Positions 8,301 to 17,398 of a stretch of DNA of 64,000 nucleotides are shown in pieces. A program made the position numbers and the translations under genes. The stretch's first letter is position 1, and every line of letters starts with the position of its first letter. Under the pieces are notes generated by a model. It did no database searches, was not told where the DNA came from, and saw only the letters and a list, made by a program, of their open reading frames with translations. The stretch covers positions 44,786 to 108,785 of the forward strand of contig JAKQOW010000011.1 of assembly GCA_029565065.1 (NCBI GenBank), in the 5' to 3' direction. This DNA is from Acidobacteriota bacterium. Its GTDB lineage: Bacteria > Acidobacteriota > JAAYUB01.

Positions 8301-10223
8301 TCACACACTCGCGCCGATCTGACGGCTGGGCGGTTCCGGCGGCGGCGGCGCCGGAGCTTTTTCCGGCTTGGCGGGCGGTGCCGGTGGTGCCGGAGAGGCG
8401 GGCGGCGCCGGCGGAGCGGCTGCGGCCGCCTTTTTCGGGGGGGCCGGCGGTTTGGGCGGTGCCGGCGGTTTGGGCGGCGCCGGTGGCTCGGGCGGTTCGG
8501 TGTCTCGGTCGAGGTCCAGGTCGATATCGATATCGAGATCATCGAGGCCGCTCAGCAACTCATCCATGTCTCCGACCAGGTCGTCCATGTCGCGGGTCCA
8601 ATGGTCCATGTGTTGGCGGTAAGCTTCCACTTCGATCCGGGCCAGCTCCCGAGCCGTTTTCCGGATCTCCTCGATCAGGGGCTGCAACTCGGCCGTGAAA
8701 TCGGCTTTCACCGTCCGGGCGGCGGCGCGCAGTTCCTCGCGGGACTGGCGGACGCGCTCCGCGACAGCCCGCCGGGCTTCCGTGGAGTCTCCCGCCTCGC
8801 GCAGCTCCGTTTCCAACTGGGCCTGCAGATGCTCCATCTTGGCCTGGAGCGCCTCGTTGATCTGTTGGCCGGCCGCATCGATCTTCTGCTCCAGGAACTG
8901 CAGCTTCTTCTCGAGCTGCTCCCGGCGCGCTTCGAGCTCCTGGCACTTCTTCTCGGCGGCGGCCTGCTCCGCTTTCAGGCGCGCCTCGTCCCTGGCGGCC
9001 GGCGCCGATTGCGGTTGGTCGGCCGTCATTGCCGCGTCAGGCTGGGCATCGGGTGGCGTTGCGACGAGGTCGGCGCACACCACTGCCGGCAGGGTGGGGA
9101 TGTCCGGTTCCGCGATCTGCAGAAAACTCAATTCGCGGGCGAACAACAAGGCCGTCAGCCCCAGCAGCGCGATGGCGCCCACGAGCAGCCACCGGCTGGG
9201 GCGAGGATTATGATTGCGCTTTTTATCGAGTAACATTTCAATTCTCCTCCTGAGGATTTGGCGGGTGTGCACCGCGCCGGGCGAGGGCATGGCGGCGCCG
9301 GCGCCGGCGGCCAGCTCCAAAACCCGGGACAGGCACAGAATATACGAACGGCGGCGGCCGGTGGCGGAGACCACCCAGTCGTCACAGGCGATCTCGCGCT
9401 CTTCGGAGAGACGACGACCGATCCAGCGCACCGCCGGTTGGCAGAAAAAGAGGGCCATCACCACCTGCTGCAGCAGGTTAGCCCAGTCGTCCCATCGACG
9501 CAGGTGAGCGGCCTCGTGCAGCACCACCTGGCGGAACTCTTCAGGCGTGAGGCGGCTGACCATTGTTTCGGGGAAAAGGATGAGTGGACGCAGGAACCCG
9601 GCGACGGTGGGGATGGTGATTCCGGGTGCCACCGCCAGGCGAAAATTCCGTTGAAATGCGCTCCGGCGCAGCGCCAGCTCGTCCGCCAACCGAGGCTCCG
9701 GGTCGATGAGCCGGGCCCGGCAGCGGAAGCGCTGCAACCGCAGCCAATGGAATCCGAGGCGCACCAGGCCCCCGGCGGCACCGACGGCCCAAACCAGCAT
9801 CAGCATCAGAGTCCAGCCGCCACCGGGGACCACCAGCGGCGCCCAGCGCCCTGAGTCCGGTGCCGTCTCAGCGACAGGCGGCCGCACCCGCGGCGGTCGT
9901 GGCGGAGCCGGGAGCAGACCTGGCAGCCGAGCGGTGGCGGACATCGTGTCCGGGAGGTCCACCGTGGGTTCAACCCGTGCCGGTGCGGGCGGATCCCAGA
10001 AGGCGGGGGGCTGTGAGGAAAGGACCATGAAGCCGAGAGTCAATCCCACGATCGCCGCCAGCGCCACCCACCACACCGCGTAACGGGTGCCGGCGCTCAA
10101 TCGTCGCCCGAACCCAAGAATCACGGCCACCCCCAGGGTCAGGAGCAGGCCGGCGATCAGGCCGTTGATCCAGCCGGCGGCCGCATGGCGGGTCAGCGAC
10201 TCCAGGACGAAGACGGGGTCCAT
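8301..10223 (-). CDS. BlaR1/MecR1-like M56 membrane metallopeptidase with long coiled-coil and proline-rich tail
   Basis: A 640-residue membrane protein. Helices near residues 16-38, 45-70 and 135-155 flank an M56 zinc-protease domain with HEAAH at 236-240 and the downstream acidic ligand region SEEREIACDDW. A further helix (about 345-362) leads out of the membrane. Instead of a beta-lactam-binding domain there is a roughly 150-residue charged coiled coil, then an acidic DLDIDIDLDLD run, and a tail of proline-rich repeats (PPKPPA units). Family knowledge: such proteases sense an external cue and trigger cleavage of a BlaI-type repressor. The gene is translationally coupled to the BlaI gene (TGATG overlap), supporting that role. 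The ligand is unknown. Confidence 0.88.
   Translation of the reverse strand: MDPVFVLESLTRHAAAGWINGLIAGLLLTLGVAVILGFGRRLSAGTRYAVWWVALAAIVGLTLGFMVLSSQPPAFWDPPAPARVEPTVDLPDTMSATARLPGLLPAPPRPPRVRPPVAETAPDSGRWAPLVVPGGGWTLMLMLVWAVGAAGGLVRLGFHWLRLQRFRCRARLIDPEPRLADELALRRSAFQRNFRLAVAPGITIPTVAGFLRPLILFPETMVSRLTPEEFRQVVLHEAAHLRRWDDWANLLQQVVMALFFCQPAVRWIGRRLSEEREIACDDWVVSATGRRRSYILCLSRVLELAAGAGAAMPSPGAVHTRQILRRRIEMLLDKKRNHNPRPSRWLLVGAIALLGLTALLFARELSFLQIAEPDIPTLPAVVCADLVATPPDAQPDAAMTADQPQSAPAARDEARLKAEQAAAEKKCQELEARREQLEKKLQFLEQKIDAAGQQINEALQAKMEHLQAQLETELREAGDSTEARRAVAERVRQSREELRAAARTVKADFTAELQPLIEEIRKTARELARIEVEAYRQHMDHWTRDMDDLVGDMDELLSGLDDLDIDIDLDLDRDTEPPEPPAPPKPPAPPKPPAPPKKAAAAAPPAPPASPAPPAPPAKPEKAPAPPPPEPPSRQIGASV
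8443..8496 (-). repeat. Three 18-bp tandem repeats encoding PPKPPA units
   Basis: Units 8443-8460, 8461-8478 and 8479-8496 are near-identical on the plus strand (GCCGGCGGTTTGGGCGGY for the first two; the third is diverged). They sit in frame in the M56 gene and encode its repeated proline-rich tail, a likely site of length variation. Confidence 0.8.
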
Positions 10224-10612
10224 CAGGATTCCTCTCCCTCGGTCTGATCGATCAGCTCGCGGATCCGGGTCAACTCGTCGCCGGTCAGCGATTCCTGCTC
10301 CAGCAAGTTCTGCACCAGCAGCTCCGGCGAGCCGTCGAAAAACCGGCTGACCACATGGTGCAGGGCGCGGCGGCGCGCGTCGGTCCGCTCGGTGGCCGGG
10401 TGGTACAGGTGCGCGCGTCCCTGCTTGGTGTGACGGACGTACCCCTTCTCCTCCAGAATCCGGAGGAAGGTCAGGACGGTGTTGTACGCCCAGCCACGTT
10501 CGGCGCTCAGGGCGGCCACCACGTCGCCCACGGTCGCGGCGCGGCGCTCCCAGAGCACGTCCATGATTTTCAGTTCGGCGTCGGTGAGAGTGGGAGATTT
10601 CTTGCGGGCCAT
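10223..10612 (-). CDS. BlaI/MecI/CopY-family repressor
   Basis: A 129-residue winged-helix repressor. The N-terminal domain contains LTDAELKIMDVLWERRAAT, then VVAALSAERGWAYNTVLTFL (recognition helix) and EKGYVRHTKQGRAHLYHP (wing), as in BlaI/MecI. The C-terminal half is the helical dimerisation region in which these proteins are normally cleaved. AAGGA lies upstream of the ATG. Its stop overlaps the start of the M56 protease gene by one base, the standard sensor-protease/repressor arrangement. It probably represses its own operon through the paired AT-rich repeats at 10629-10701, and possibly other envelope genes. Confidence 0.93.
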   Translation of the reverse strand: MARKKSPTLTDAELKIMDVLWERRAATVGDVVAALSAERGWAYNTVLTFLRILEEKGYVRHTKQGRAHLYHPATERTDARRRALHHVVSRFFDGSPELLVQNLLEQESLTGDELTRIRELIDQTEGEES

Positions 10613-10628
10613 GGAATTTACATCCTTA

Positions 10629-10701
10629 CAACTAATTCTTTAATATTTTAATTCCGATTATCGGTCTTGTGGTTTGAGCTGTCAACTAATTTCTTAATAT
10701 T
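10629..10701 (-). promoter_or_regulatory. Candidate BlaI operators: two 19-bp direct repeats upstream of the repressor gene
   Basis: 10629-10647 (CAACTAATTCTTTAATATT) and 10683-10701 (CAACTAATTTCTTAATATT) match at 17 of 19 positions and start exactly 54 bases apart, close to five helical turns. They lie in the only AT-rich stretch between the RND terminator and the BlaI start, so they probably overlap the blaI-M56 promoter. They do not match the classical TACA/TGTA dyad, so a lineage-specific operator is inferred. Confidence 0.6.
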
Positions 10702-10747
10702 AATACGCGGACTGCATGGTCCAGGTTGCAAAAAAATCGACGCTGTC

Positions 10748-10777
10748 GAAAAGAGCCGCGCGCCTTGCGGCGCGCGG
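10748..10777 (-). terminator. Rho-independent terminator after the RND operon
   Basis: A perfect 9-bp stem (CCGCGCGCC at 10756-10764, GGCGCGCGG at 10769-10777) with a 4-base loop is followed, on the minus strand, by CTCTTTTCG. It lies 30 bases beyond the stop codon of the second RND gene and separates that operon from blaI-M56. Confidence 0.85.
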
Positions 10778-10806
10778 GATCAATCGGTCATGCCAGAATC
10801 GGAAGA

Positions 10807-13800
10807 TCAGATCGCCTGCTCGGGGGCTGTTGTCGCCGGCGGCACGGCCGGCACCGTCGGGGCCGGACGGGTTCGGATCCACAGGCGGCGCGCCCCCAGG
10901 GCGAAGTCGTCAATGAGCGAATAGACGGTGGGCAGCACGAGCAGGGTCAGGATGGTGGATGCGATGAGTCCGCCCATCACCGTCCGGGCCATGGGAAAGT
11001 ACCGGGCGTTGAAGACGCTGGTGGTGCCGAACGCCAGCGGCAGCAGGCCCACCACGGTGGTGCCGGCGGTCATGAGGATGGGGCGGAGCCGCTCCAGGCA
11101 TCCCTCCCGGATCGCCTGGGCGCGGGGCAGCCCGGCGCGCCGGTAGTTGTTCACGTGGTCGATGAGGACGATGCCGTTGTTCACCACGACACCGATGAGG
11201 ATGAGCAAACCGATCTGGGCCATGAAGTTGAAGGGGGTGTGGGTGATCCACAGGAAGACCGCCACGCCGACGAATGCGAACGGCAGCGAGAACATGATGG
11301 AGAACGGATGGGCCAGGCTCTCGAAGAGCGAGGCCATGACGAAATAGACCATGAACAGGGCCAGCAGCATGTCGAAGAGGAATTCCTGGTTGCCCTGATC
11401 CTGCTCCGCCACCCAGCGGTCGAAGCTCCAGGTGTAACCCATAGGCAGCGAGATGCTGTTCATGATGTCGGTGACCAGCCGGCGACTCTCGTCGCGGTTT
11501 TCCAGGCCGCAGATCACCCCGATATAGGCGCGCGTGCGACGGTCCTCCCGCTCGATGGACTGGGCGGTCTTGACGATATTGAGGTCGGCCACGTGCGACA
11601 GGAGAATGTCCCCGCCCTCGGCGTTGCCGCCCACGATCACGCTTTTGAGATCCTCGATGTTTTCGCGGTCCTCCTCCCGCAGCTTGACCCAGATTTCCAC
11701 CTCGCCATCACTGGAGTGGAAGCCCCGGATTTCACGCCCGCGGAGCACGATGCCCAGCACCTGCCCGACGGATTGGGCGCTGATTCCGTATTTGCCCGCG
11801 CGCTCCCGGTCGAGCCGGATCTGTACCTCTTCCAGTCCGCGTTCCTGGGCGGTGTGCACTTCCTTGACCGCCGGAGTGGCGCGGAACCGGCGTTTGGCCT
11901 CCAGAACCAGCTCGTTGAGCGTCTGGGTATCGTCGCCGTAGAGATTCACGCCCACCCAGTTGGCGGTGTCCACGCCGCGCATCCGCCCCAGGCTGATCCG
12001 GGCGCCCGGGATGACCGGCAGTTTTTCACCGATCTGATCGCGGATCTTGGAGGCTTCGCCGGCCACCAGGCGGGCCTGGTCGAAGTAAACCTGGGTGAAG
12101 GCGCTGCCGTTGTTGTAGAAGCTGTACACATCCTTGATTTTCCAGAGCGCCTTGTTGTGAAACAGGTAAGACTCGACCGGGTTGACATAGGTTTGTTCGA
12201 TGACGGCGTAGTGGTAGTTCTCGGTGAACTCGTACTGGATCCTCAGGTCGCGCATCTCCTGGGCTTCGGGTGTGTTGTCCGGCAGCATCTGGAAGGGGAC
12301 GGCCGCCAGCACGACGATCGCCAGAATGCTCAAGGTTGTGAGGGCGCGGTGGCGCATCGTCCAGTCGAGGGCGCGGCCGTAACTCCGCGCCAGCGCGGTC
12401 CGGGTGGATTCGACCTTGGGCGGACGGATCTTGATGAAACGGGCCATGGCGAGCGGGATGAAGGCCAGCGAAACGAACAGGGAACAGCACAGGGCGATGA
12501 TGATGGAGATGCCCACCTCCGACAGCCAGGTGGAGAACTCGCTCTTCCGACCGAAGATGAGGGGGACGAAGATGATGATCGAAGTCATCGTCGAGGCCAC
12601 GACCGCCATGACCACTTCCCGGGTGCCCACCCGGGCCGCCTCCAGCCGGTTCTTGCCTTTCTCGATGTGGCGGAAGATCGATTCCAGGGCCACGACGGCG
12701 TTGTCCACCAGCATGCCGGCGGAAAGCATCAGCCCCATCATGGACAGCACGTTGAGCGTCCCGCCCGACAGGTAGAGAATGCCCACTGCGGAGATGATGG
12801 AGAATGGGATGGCGAAGCCCACCACCAGCGTGGCGCCGATCCGGCGCAGGAACAGGAACAGGACGCCGACGGCGAGGAGCGAGCCGTAGAAACCCGACTC
12901 CAGCAGGCCGCTGAGCGCCTTGGTGATCTCCTCGGCGGAGTCGTGCCAGATCAGGAGCTGGATCCCCTCGAGGGCGGGATCCTGATTGATCTCGTCGATC
13001 TTCGCACGAATCGCCCGGACGGTCTCGACGATGTTGGCGTCGGACGCCTTGAGGATCGTGACGGCGATGGCGTAGTCGCCGTTGAGGTGGCGGCCATAGT
13101 CGAGCAGGGGCTCGGAATAATTGATGTCGGCGACGTCGCGGAGCAGCAGGCCGCGGTCATTGACCGGGAAGTTGCGGATGGTCTCGAGGTCGGCCAGGGC
13201 GTTCTGGGCCAGCACGCCGAAGCGGTGGGCCCCGTCGCGCACCCGGCCCAGGGAGACATTGAGATTGGCGCTGTCCAGCCGGCGGAACAGCCGGCCCACG
13301 TCAACGCGGTACTTCTTGATATCGGCCATGCGGAGGTAGATCGAAATCTCCCGCTTGGACACCCCGCCGATCTCGACGTCGGCGACGCCCTGGATCCGCT
13401 CCAGGGGCTTCTTGATCTTGTGCTCGAGAAAGTCGTAGCTGCCGCGGAGATCGCGTCCCGACGAGATGCGCCCCTCGATGATGGGAATGTCGCTGGAGCG
13501 GAAGTTGCGGACGAAGATGTCGTCCACGTCGTCGGGCAGGTCGACGCGGGCCTGCTCCGCCTTCTCGCGGATCTCGGCGCGGATCACGTCGATGTCCAGG
13601 CCCCAGTCGAACTCAAGGTTGATGTAGCTGCCGTCGGACTGGGAGGTGGCGTTCATCGTCTTGAGGTGCGCCACCGTGGCCAGGGCTTCCTCGAGGGGCT
13701 TGGTGATGGTCCGCTCCACCTGTTCCGGCGACGCGTTGGGGTAGGGGACGAAGACTTCCACCTGGGGGAAATCGATCTCGGGGAGCAGGATCATGGGGAT

Positions 13801-13893
13801 CTTGACGATGGAGATGCCGCCGAGCACGAGGAAGCAGAGCATGAACATGCAGACGGTCACGGGCGACTTGATGGAGAAGTCGGACAGGTTCAT
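10807..13893 (-). CDS. RND-family efflux transporter (second of tandem pair)
   Basis: A 1028-residue AcrB/MdtB-type inner-membrane proton-driven pump. The N-terminus SIKSPVTVCMFMLCFLVLGG is the first helix, followed by the large periplasmic porter loop, helices including GLMLSAGMLVDNAVVALES (proton-relay Asp followed by Asn) and the second half repeating the pattern (LIGVVVNNGIVLIDHVNNYR). Length is standard. It begins 9 bases after the stop of the other RND gene with GAGG upstream, so the two are one operon with the adaptor at 17399. It differs clearly from its partner, which suggests a heteromeric pump like MdtBC rather than a recent duplication. The substrate cannot be deduced. Confidence 0.95.
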   Translation of the reverse strand: MNLSDFSIKSPVTVCMFMLCFLVLGGISIVKIPMILLPEIDFPQVEVFVPYPNASPEQVERTITKPLEEALATVAHLKTMNATSQSDGSYINLEFDWGLDIDVIRAEIREKAEQARVDLPDDVDDIFVRNFRSSDIPIIEGRISSGRDLRGSYDFLEHKIKKPLERIQGVADVEIGGVSKREISIYLRMADIKKYRVDVGRLFRRLDSANLNVSLGRVRDGAHRFGVLAQNALADLETIRNFPVNDRGLLLRDVADINYSEPLLDYGRHLNGDYAIAVTILKASDANIVETVRAIRAKIDEINQDPALEGIQLLIWHDSAEEITKALSGLLESGFYGSLLAVGVLFLFLRRIGATLVVGFAIPFSIISAVGILYLSGGTLNVLSMMGLMLSAGMLVDNAVVALESIFRHIEKGKNRLEAARVGTREVVMAVVASTMTSIIIFVPLIFGRKSEFSTWLSEVGISIIIALCCSLFVSLAFIPLAMARFIKIRPPKVESTRTALARSYGRALDWTMRHRALTTLSILAIVVLAAVPFQMLPDNTPEAQEMRDLRIQYEFTENYHYAVIEQTYVNPVESYLFHNKALWKIKDVYSFYNNGSAFTQVYFDQARLVAGEASKIRDQIGEKLPVIPGARISLGRMRGVDTANWVGVNLYGDDTQTLNELVLEAKRRFRATPAVKEVHTAQERGLEEVQIRLDRERAGKYGISAQSVGQVLGIVLRGREIRGFHSSDGEVEIWVKLREEDRENIEDLKSVIVGGNAEGGDILLSHVADLNIVKTAQSIEREDRRTRAYIGVICGLENRDESRRLVTDIMNSISLPMGYTWSFDRWVAEQDQGNQEFLFDMLLALFMVYFVMASLFESLAHPFSIMFSLPFAFVGVAVFLWITHTPFNFMAQIGLLILIGVVVNNGIVLIDHVNNYRRAGLPRAQAIREGCLERLRPILMTAGTTVVGLLPLAFGTTSVFNARYFPMARTVMGGLIASTILTLLVLPTVYSLIDDFALGARRLWIRTRPAPTVPAVPPATTAPEQAI

Positions 13894-13902
13894 GGCCGCA
13901 CC

Positions 13903-16900
13903 TCACTCGCAGGCTGACGGCTGGAGCCCGGCCAGCGGCTCGGGCTTCGCCGCGGCGGCCGCCTGGTCGGCGACGGTGATCCGCCGGTCCACGGCATCGT
14001 AGACCACCGGGATCACGATCAGGGTAAGCAGCGTCGAAAACATCAGGCCGCTCATGACGGTGATGGCCATGGGAGCCCTGATTTCGGCGCCCTCGCCGAA
14101 GCCGAGCGACATGGGCAGCAGGCCCAACACCGTGGTCAGCGTCGTCATCAGGATCGGCCGGAGGCGAACCTGCCCGGCGGTCAACAGCGCTTCCCGCTTC
14201 GACAGGCCCTCGGCGCGGAGCTGGTTCGCGTAATCCACCAGCACGATGGCGTTGTTCACGACGATGCCCACCAGGATGATGATCCCGATGAAGACCATCA
14301 CACTGATCGGGGTGGCGGTGAAGGCCAGACCCAGGATGGCGCCCACCGCGCCGAGTGGCACGGTGAACATGATGATGAACGGGTGGACCAGCGACTCAAA
14401 CTGGGCGGCCATGACCAGGTAGACCAGGAACGCGGCCAGCCCCAGAGCAAACAGCAGGCTGCGATAGGCGGTCTGGAGCTCCTCGTTCTGTCCGCTCAGG
14501 GCGACTGTGGCGTTGGCGGGCAGTTCCGGCGCCAGACGACGCAGCTCCCGGTTGATTTCCGCTGAAACGCTCCCGAGGTCACGGCCCGACAGATTGGCCG
14601 AAACCACTGCAGCCCGGGACGACTTGATGTGGTGGATCTCGTTCGGCCCGCGGGCCATGATGACCTCGGCCACTGCACCCAGCTTGACCGGAACGCCCAG
14701 CCCCACCGGAGCTGGCGCACCGGCTGCAGCGGCGGAGTTGATGACGAGCTCCTTCACCTGGGCCACGGTGGTGCGGTCAGACTCGTCCGCGCGCACCATG
14801 ATGTCGATCTGCTTGTCCTGCTCCTTGAAACGGGTGGCCACGTCGCCGCGGATCTTGTTCCGGATGACACGGGCCACCTGGTTCTCGTCCAAGCCGAGCC
14901 GGGCCAGGCGCTCCCGGTCGAAAATCACGTGAATTTCCGGATTGCCCATTTCGGCGGTGGTCTTGATGTCGCCGAGTCCGGTGATCCCGCTCAGGATGCC
15001 CACGGTGCGCTGGGAGAGGGCCTGCAGCTGCTCCAGGTCGTAGGTCACGACTTCCACCTCGATCGGCCGCTTGAAGGTGAAATGGGCCGGCCGGCTGAAC
15101 TTGTAGGAGACCTCGGGCAGGGTGTCCAACTCGCTGCGGACCCGATCGATACACCGCGTCTCGGCGGCCTTGTCCAGTCGATCCTTCATGACGATGTAGA
15201 CGGCGGCGGTGTTTTCCTTCCGAACCTGGCGGGCGAACTGGTTTTCGTTGGAGCCGCCGATGCTGGAAAAGACGGTGGCCACATCCGGGTAGTGCTTGAT
15301 TCGGCTCTCGACATCTTGCATGAGCCGGTCCGTGTGCTCGATGGAGGTCCCCTCCGGCAGCTGAATCTCAAAGGTGAACTCCCCCTGGGTCAGGGGCGGG
15401 ATCAACTCCGTGCCGAGCGTGGTGTAAAGGCCGGCGGCGGCCAGCGTGACGACCAGCGCCAGGCTGATGACCGCAACCTTGTGGTCCAGCGCCAGTCGCA
15501 GCCAGTTCGGATAGGCCCGTTGCAGGGCGGTGAACGCCCGGTCAAAGGGCACCAGCACGGGCCGGATGGCCCGGCCGAACAGCCGGCCGATCCAGCCGAT
15601 GATGCGGCGCATGTCGGCCATGACCACCTGGACGATGGAACCGAAGATGAAGCGGAACAAAGCCCGTATCCCGCGGGCGATCCAACGCCCCAGCCGCTGG
15701 AGAGGATGGAGCCAGCGCCGCCGGCTCAGGGGCCGCTCCGCGGCGGCGGCCGCGGTTGCCACCGCGGGGTCGCCGACGTACAGCTCCTCCGCCCGGCGGA
15801 AGCGCACCGCCATGAGCATGGGCAGCACGGTCAGAGCCACCACCAGCGACGCCAGCAGCGAATAGGTGATGGTGAGCGCCTGGTCCTTGAACAACTGGCC
15901 CGCAACCCCTTCCACGAAGACCAGCGGCAGGAACACGGCCACCGTGGTCAGCGTGGAGGCGGTGACGGCCATGTTGACCTCTTTGGTGCCCTGGTAGACC
16001 GCCTCGGCCAGGGCCAGCCCCGACCGCTTGTGCCGGTCGATGGCTTCGAGCACGACGATGGAATTGTCCACCAGCATGCCGATCCCCAGGGCGATCCCGC
16101 CCAGCGACATGATGTTCAGCGTCAGGTCGGTCTGGTACATCAGGGCGAACGTGGCCATGATGGAGACGGGGATGGACAGACCGATCATCAGCGTGCTGCG
16201 CACATCCTTGAGGAAGAGGAACAGAATGACGGTGGCCAGCAGCCCGCCCATCCAGGCGTTGCTGCGCACCTCGCCGATGGCCTGCTCGATGAAGTCCGCC
16301 TGGTCGGCCACGATGGCGTAGCTCACGTCGGCCGGGATGATCTTGGCTTCCTTCAGCGAGCCCAGCCGGCGGGTCACGGCCCGGGAGACGGTGACGGTGT
16401 TGGCGTCGCCCTCCTTGTAGATCGCCACCTCGACGCTTTCGCGGCCGTCGAGCCGGGCGATCACCTCGCGGTCCTTGGCGCCGCGGACCACCTCGGCGAT
16501 GTCCTCCAGGCGCACCTGCCGGCCGCCCTCGTCGCGGATGATGATCCGGCGCATCTCCGCGAGCGATTTGAATTCGTTCAGGGTGCGGACCATGTAGCTC
16601 GATTCCTGGTCGTACAGGGAGCCGGAGGCCATGTTCAGATTTTCGCGCTGGAGGATATCCGTGACCTGGGTGATGGGGATGTTCAGCTCGGCGAGCTTCT
16701 TCTCGTCGATGTTGATCTGGATTTCTTCCTCGAGGCCGCCCGCCACCTTGATGGCGGCCACGCCGTCCATCGCCTCCAGGTTCTTCTTCAGCTCCTTCTC
16801 GGCGAAGAACCGGAGCACGCGCAGGTCGGACAAGCCCTGCAGCCGGACGCGCATGATGGGGTCGCGGGACGGATCGAACCGGAGAATCACGGATTTTTCG

Positions 16901-17262
16901 GCGTCACGCGGCAGCTCCACGAAGTCGAGCTTCTCCCGCACGTCCAGCACCGCCAGGTCCATGTCGGTGTCCCAGTTGAATTCCAGGACGACCTCGGACT
17001 GTCCCGGTCGCGAGACCGAGCTGATCCGAGTGAGGCCGGAGACCACGCCGACGGCTTCCTCGACCGGCTGCGTGATGAGGCTCTCGATCTCCTCCGGCGC
17101 GGCGTCGGTGTACGCGGTGTCGATGGTCAGGGACGGGTAGGAGATGTCGGGCAGCAGGTTGAGCGCCAGGCGGTCGAGCGAGACGAGCCCGAAGAGGATC
17201 ACCGCCACCACGAACATGGACACGGTGACGGGTCGGGAGATCGCGCCGCGGATATAGTTCAT
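13903..17262 (-). CDS. RND-family efflux transporter (first of tandem pair) with enlarged central cytoplasmic loop
   Basis: A 1119-residue RND pump starting MNYIRGAISRPVTVSMFVV with AGGAGG upstream. Helix 4 carries GIGMLVDNSIVVLEAI. The porter domains and the second-half block IGIIILVGIVVNNAIVLVDYANQ are intact. Compared with a typical length near 1030-1050, there is extra sequence between the two halves (roughly residues 490-580), rich in Arg and hydrophobics (RRRWLHPLQRLGRWIARGIR), which may form amphipathic membrane-surface helices. It lies between the periplasmic adaptor gene and the second RND gene on the same strand. No outer-membrane TolC-type gene is present in the window. Confidence 0.95.
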   Translation of the reverse strand: MNYIRGAISRPVTVSMFVVAVILFGLVSLDRLALNLLPDISYPSLTIDTAYTDAAPEEIESLITQPVEEAVGVVSGLTRISSVSRPGQSEVVLEFNWDTDMDLAVLDVREKLDFVELPRDAEKSVILRFDPSRDPIMRVRLQGLSDLRVLRFFAEKELKKNLEAMDGVAAIKVAGGLEEEIQINIDEKKLAELNIPITQVTDILQRENLNMASGSLYDQESSYMVRTLNEFKSLAEMRRIIIRDEGGRQVRLEDIAEVVRGAKDREVIARLDGRESVEVAIYKEGDANTVTVSRAVTRRLGSLKEAKIIPADVSYAIVADQADFIEQAIGEVRSNAWMGGLLATVILFLFLKDVRSTLMIGLSIPVSIMATFALMYQTDLTLNIMSLGGIALGIGMLVDNSIVVLEAIDRHKRSGLALAEAVYQGTKEVNMAVTASTLTTVAVFLPLVFVEGVAGQLFKDQALTITYSLLASLVVALTVLPMLMAVRFRRAEELYVGDPAVATAAAAAERPLSRRRWLHPLQRLGRWIARGIRALFRFIFGSIVQVVMADMRRIIGWIGRLFGRAIRPVLVPFDRAFTALQRAYPNWLRLALDHKVAVISLALVVTLAAAGLYTTLGTELIPPLTQGEFTFEIQLPEGTSIEHTDRLMQDVESRIKHYPDVATVFSSIGGSNENQFARQVRKENTAAVYIVMKDRLDKAAETRCIDRVRSELDTLPEVSYKFSRPAHFTFKRPIEVEVVTYDLEQLQALSQRTVGILSGITGLGDIKTTAEMGNPEIHVIFDRERLARLGLDENQVARVIRNKIRGDVATRFKEQDKQIDIMVRADESDRTTVAQVKELVINSAAAAGAPAPVGLGVPVKLGAVAEVIMARGPNEIHHIKSSRAAVVSANLSGRDLGSVSAEINRELRRLAPELPANATVALSGQNEELQTAYRSLLFALGLAAFLVYLVMAAQFESLVHPFIIMFTVPLGAVGAILGLAFTATPISVMVFIGIIILVGIVVNNAIVLVDYANQLRAEGLSKREALLTAGQVRLRPILMTTLTTVLGLLPMSLGFGEGAEIRAPMAITVMSGLMFSTLLTLIVIPVVYDAVDRRITVADQAAAAAKPEPLAGLQPSACE

Positions 17263-17398
17263 GAGAGCCTCCTGTTCGTGGGGTCAGGCAGCGCCGGGGA
17301 TCGCCGGTTCGGAGACGGACTCCAGGCGGGTCCGGCGTGGGTCGTTGCCGAAACGTTCGCCGGGCGGGCGCGGCGGCGCCCACCTCGGGCGGATCCGC

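Noticed and set aside
8443..8496. CRISPR-like short tandem repeats
   Set aside because: The 18-bp units are adjacent with no spacers and are in frame with the Pro-rich protein tail.
10726..13917. Long plus-strand open frame of 1063 codons
   Set aside because: It is the antisense shadow of the RND gene on the minus strand; its translation is His/Asp/Gly-rich with no family blocks, as expected in GC-rich DNA.
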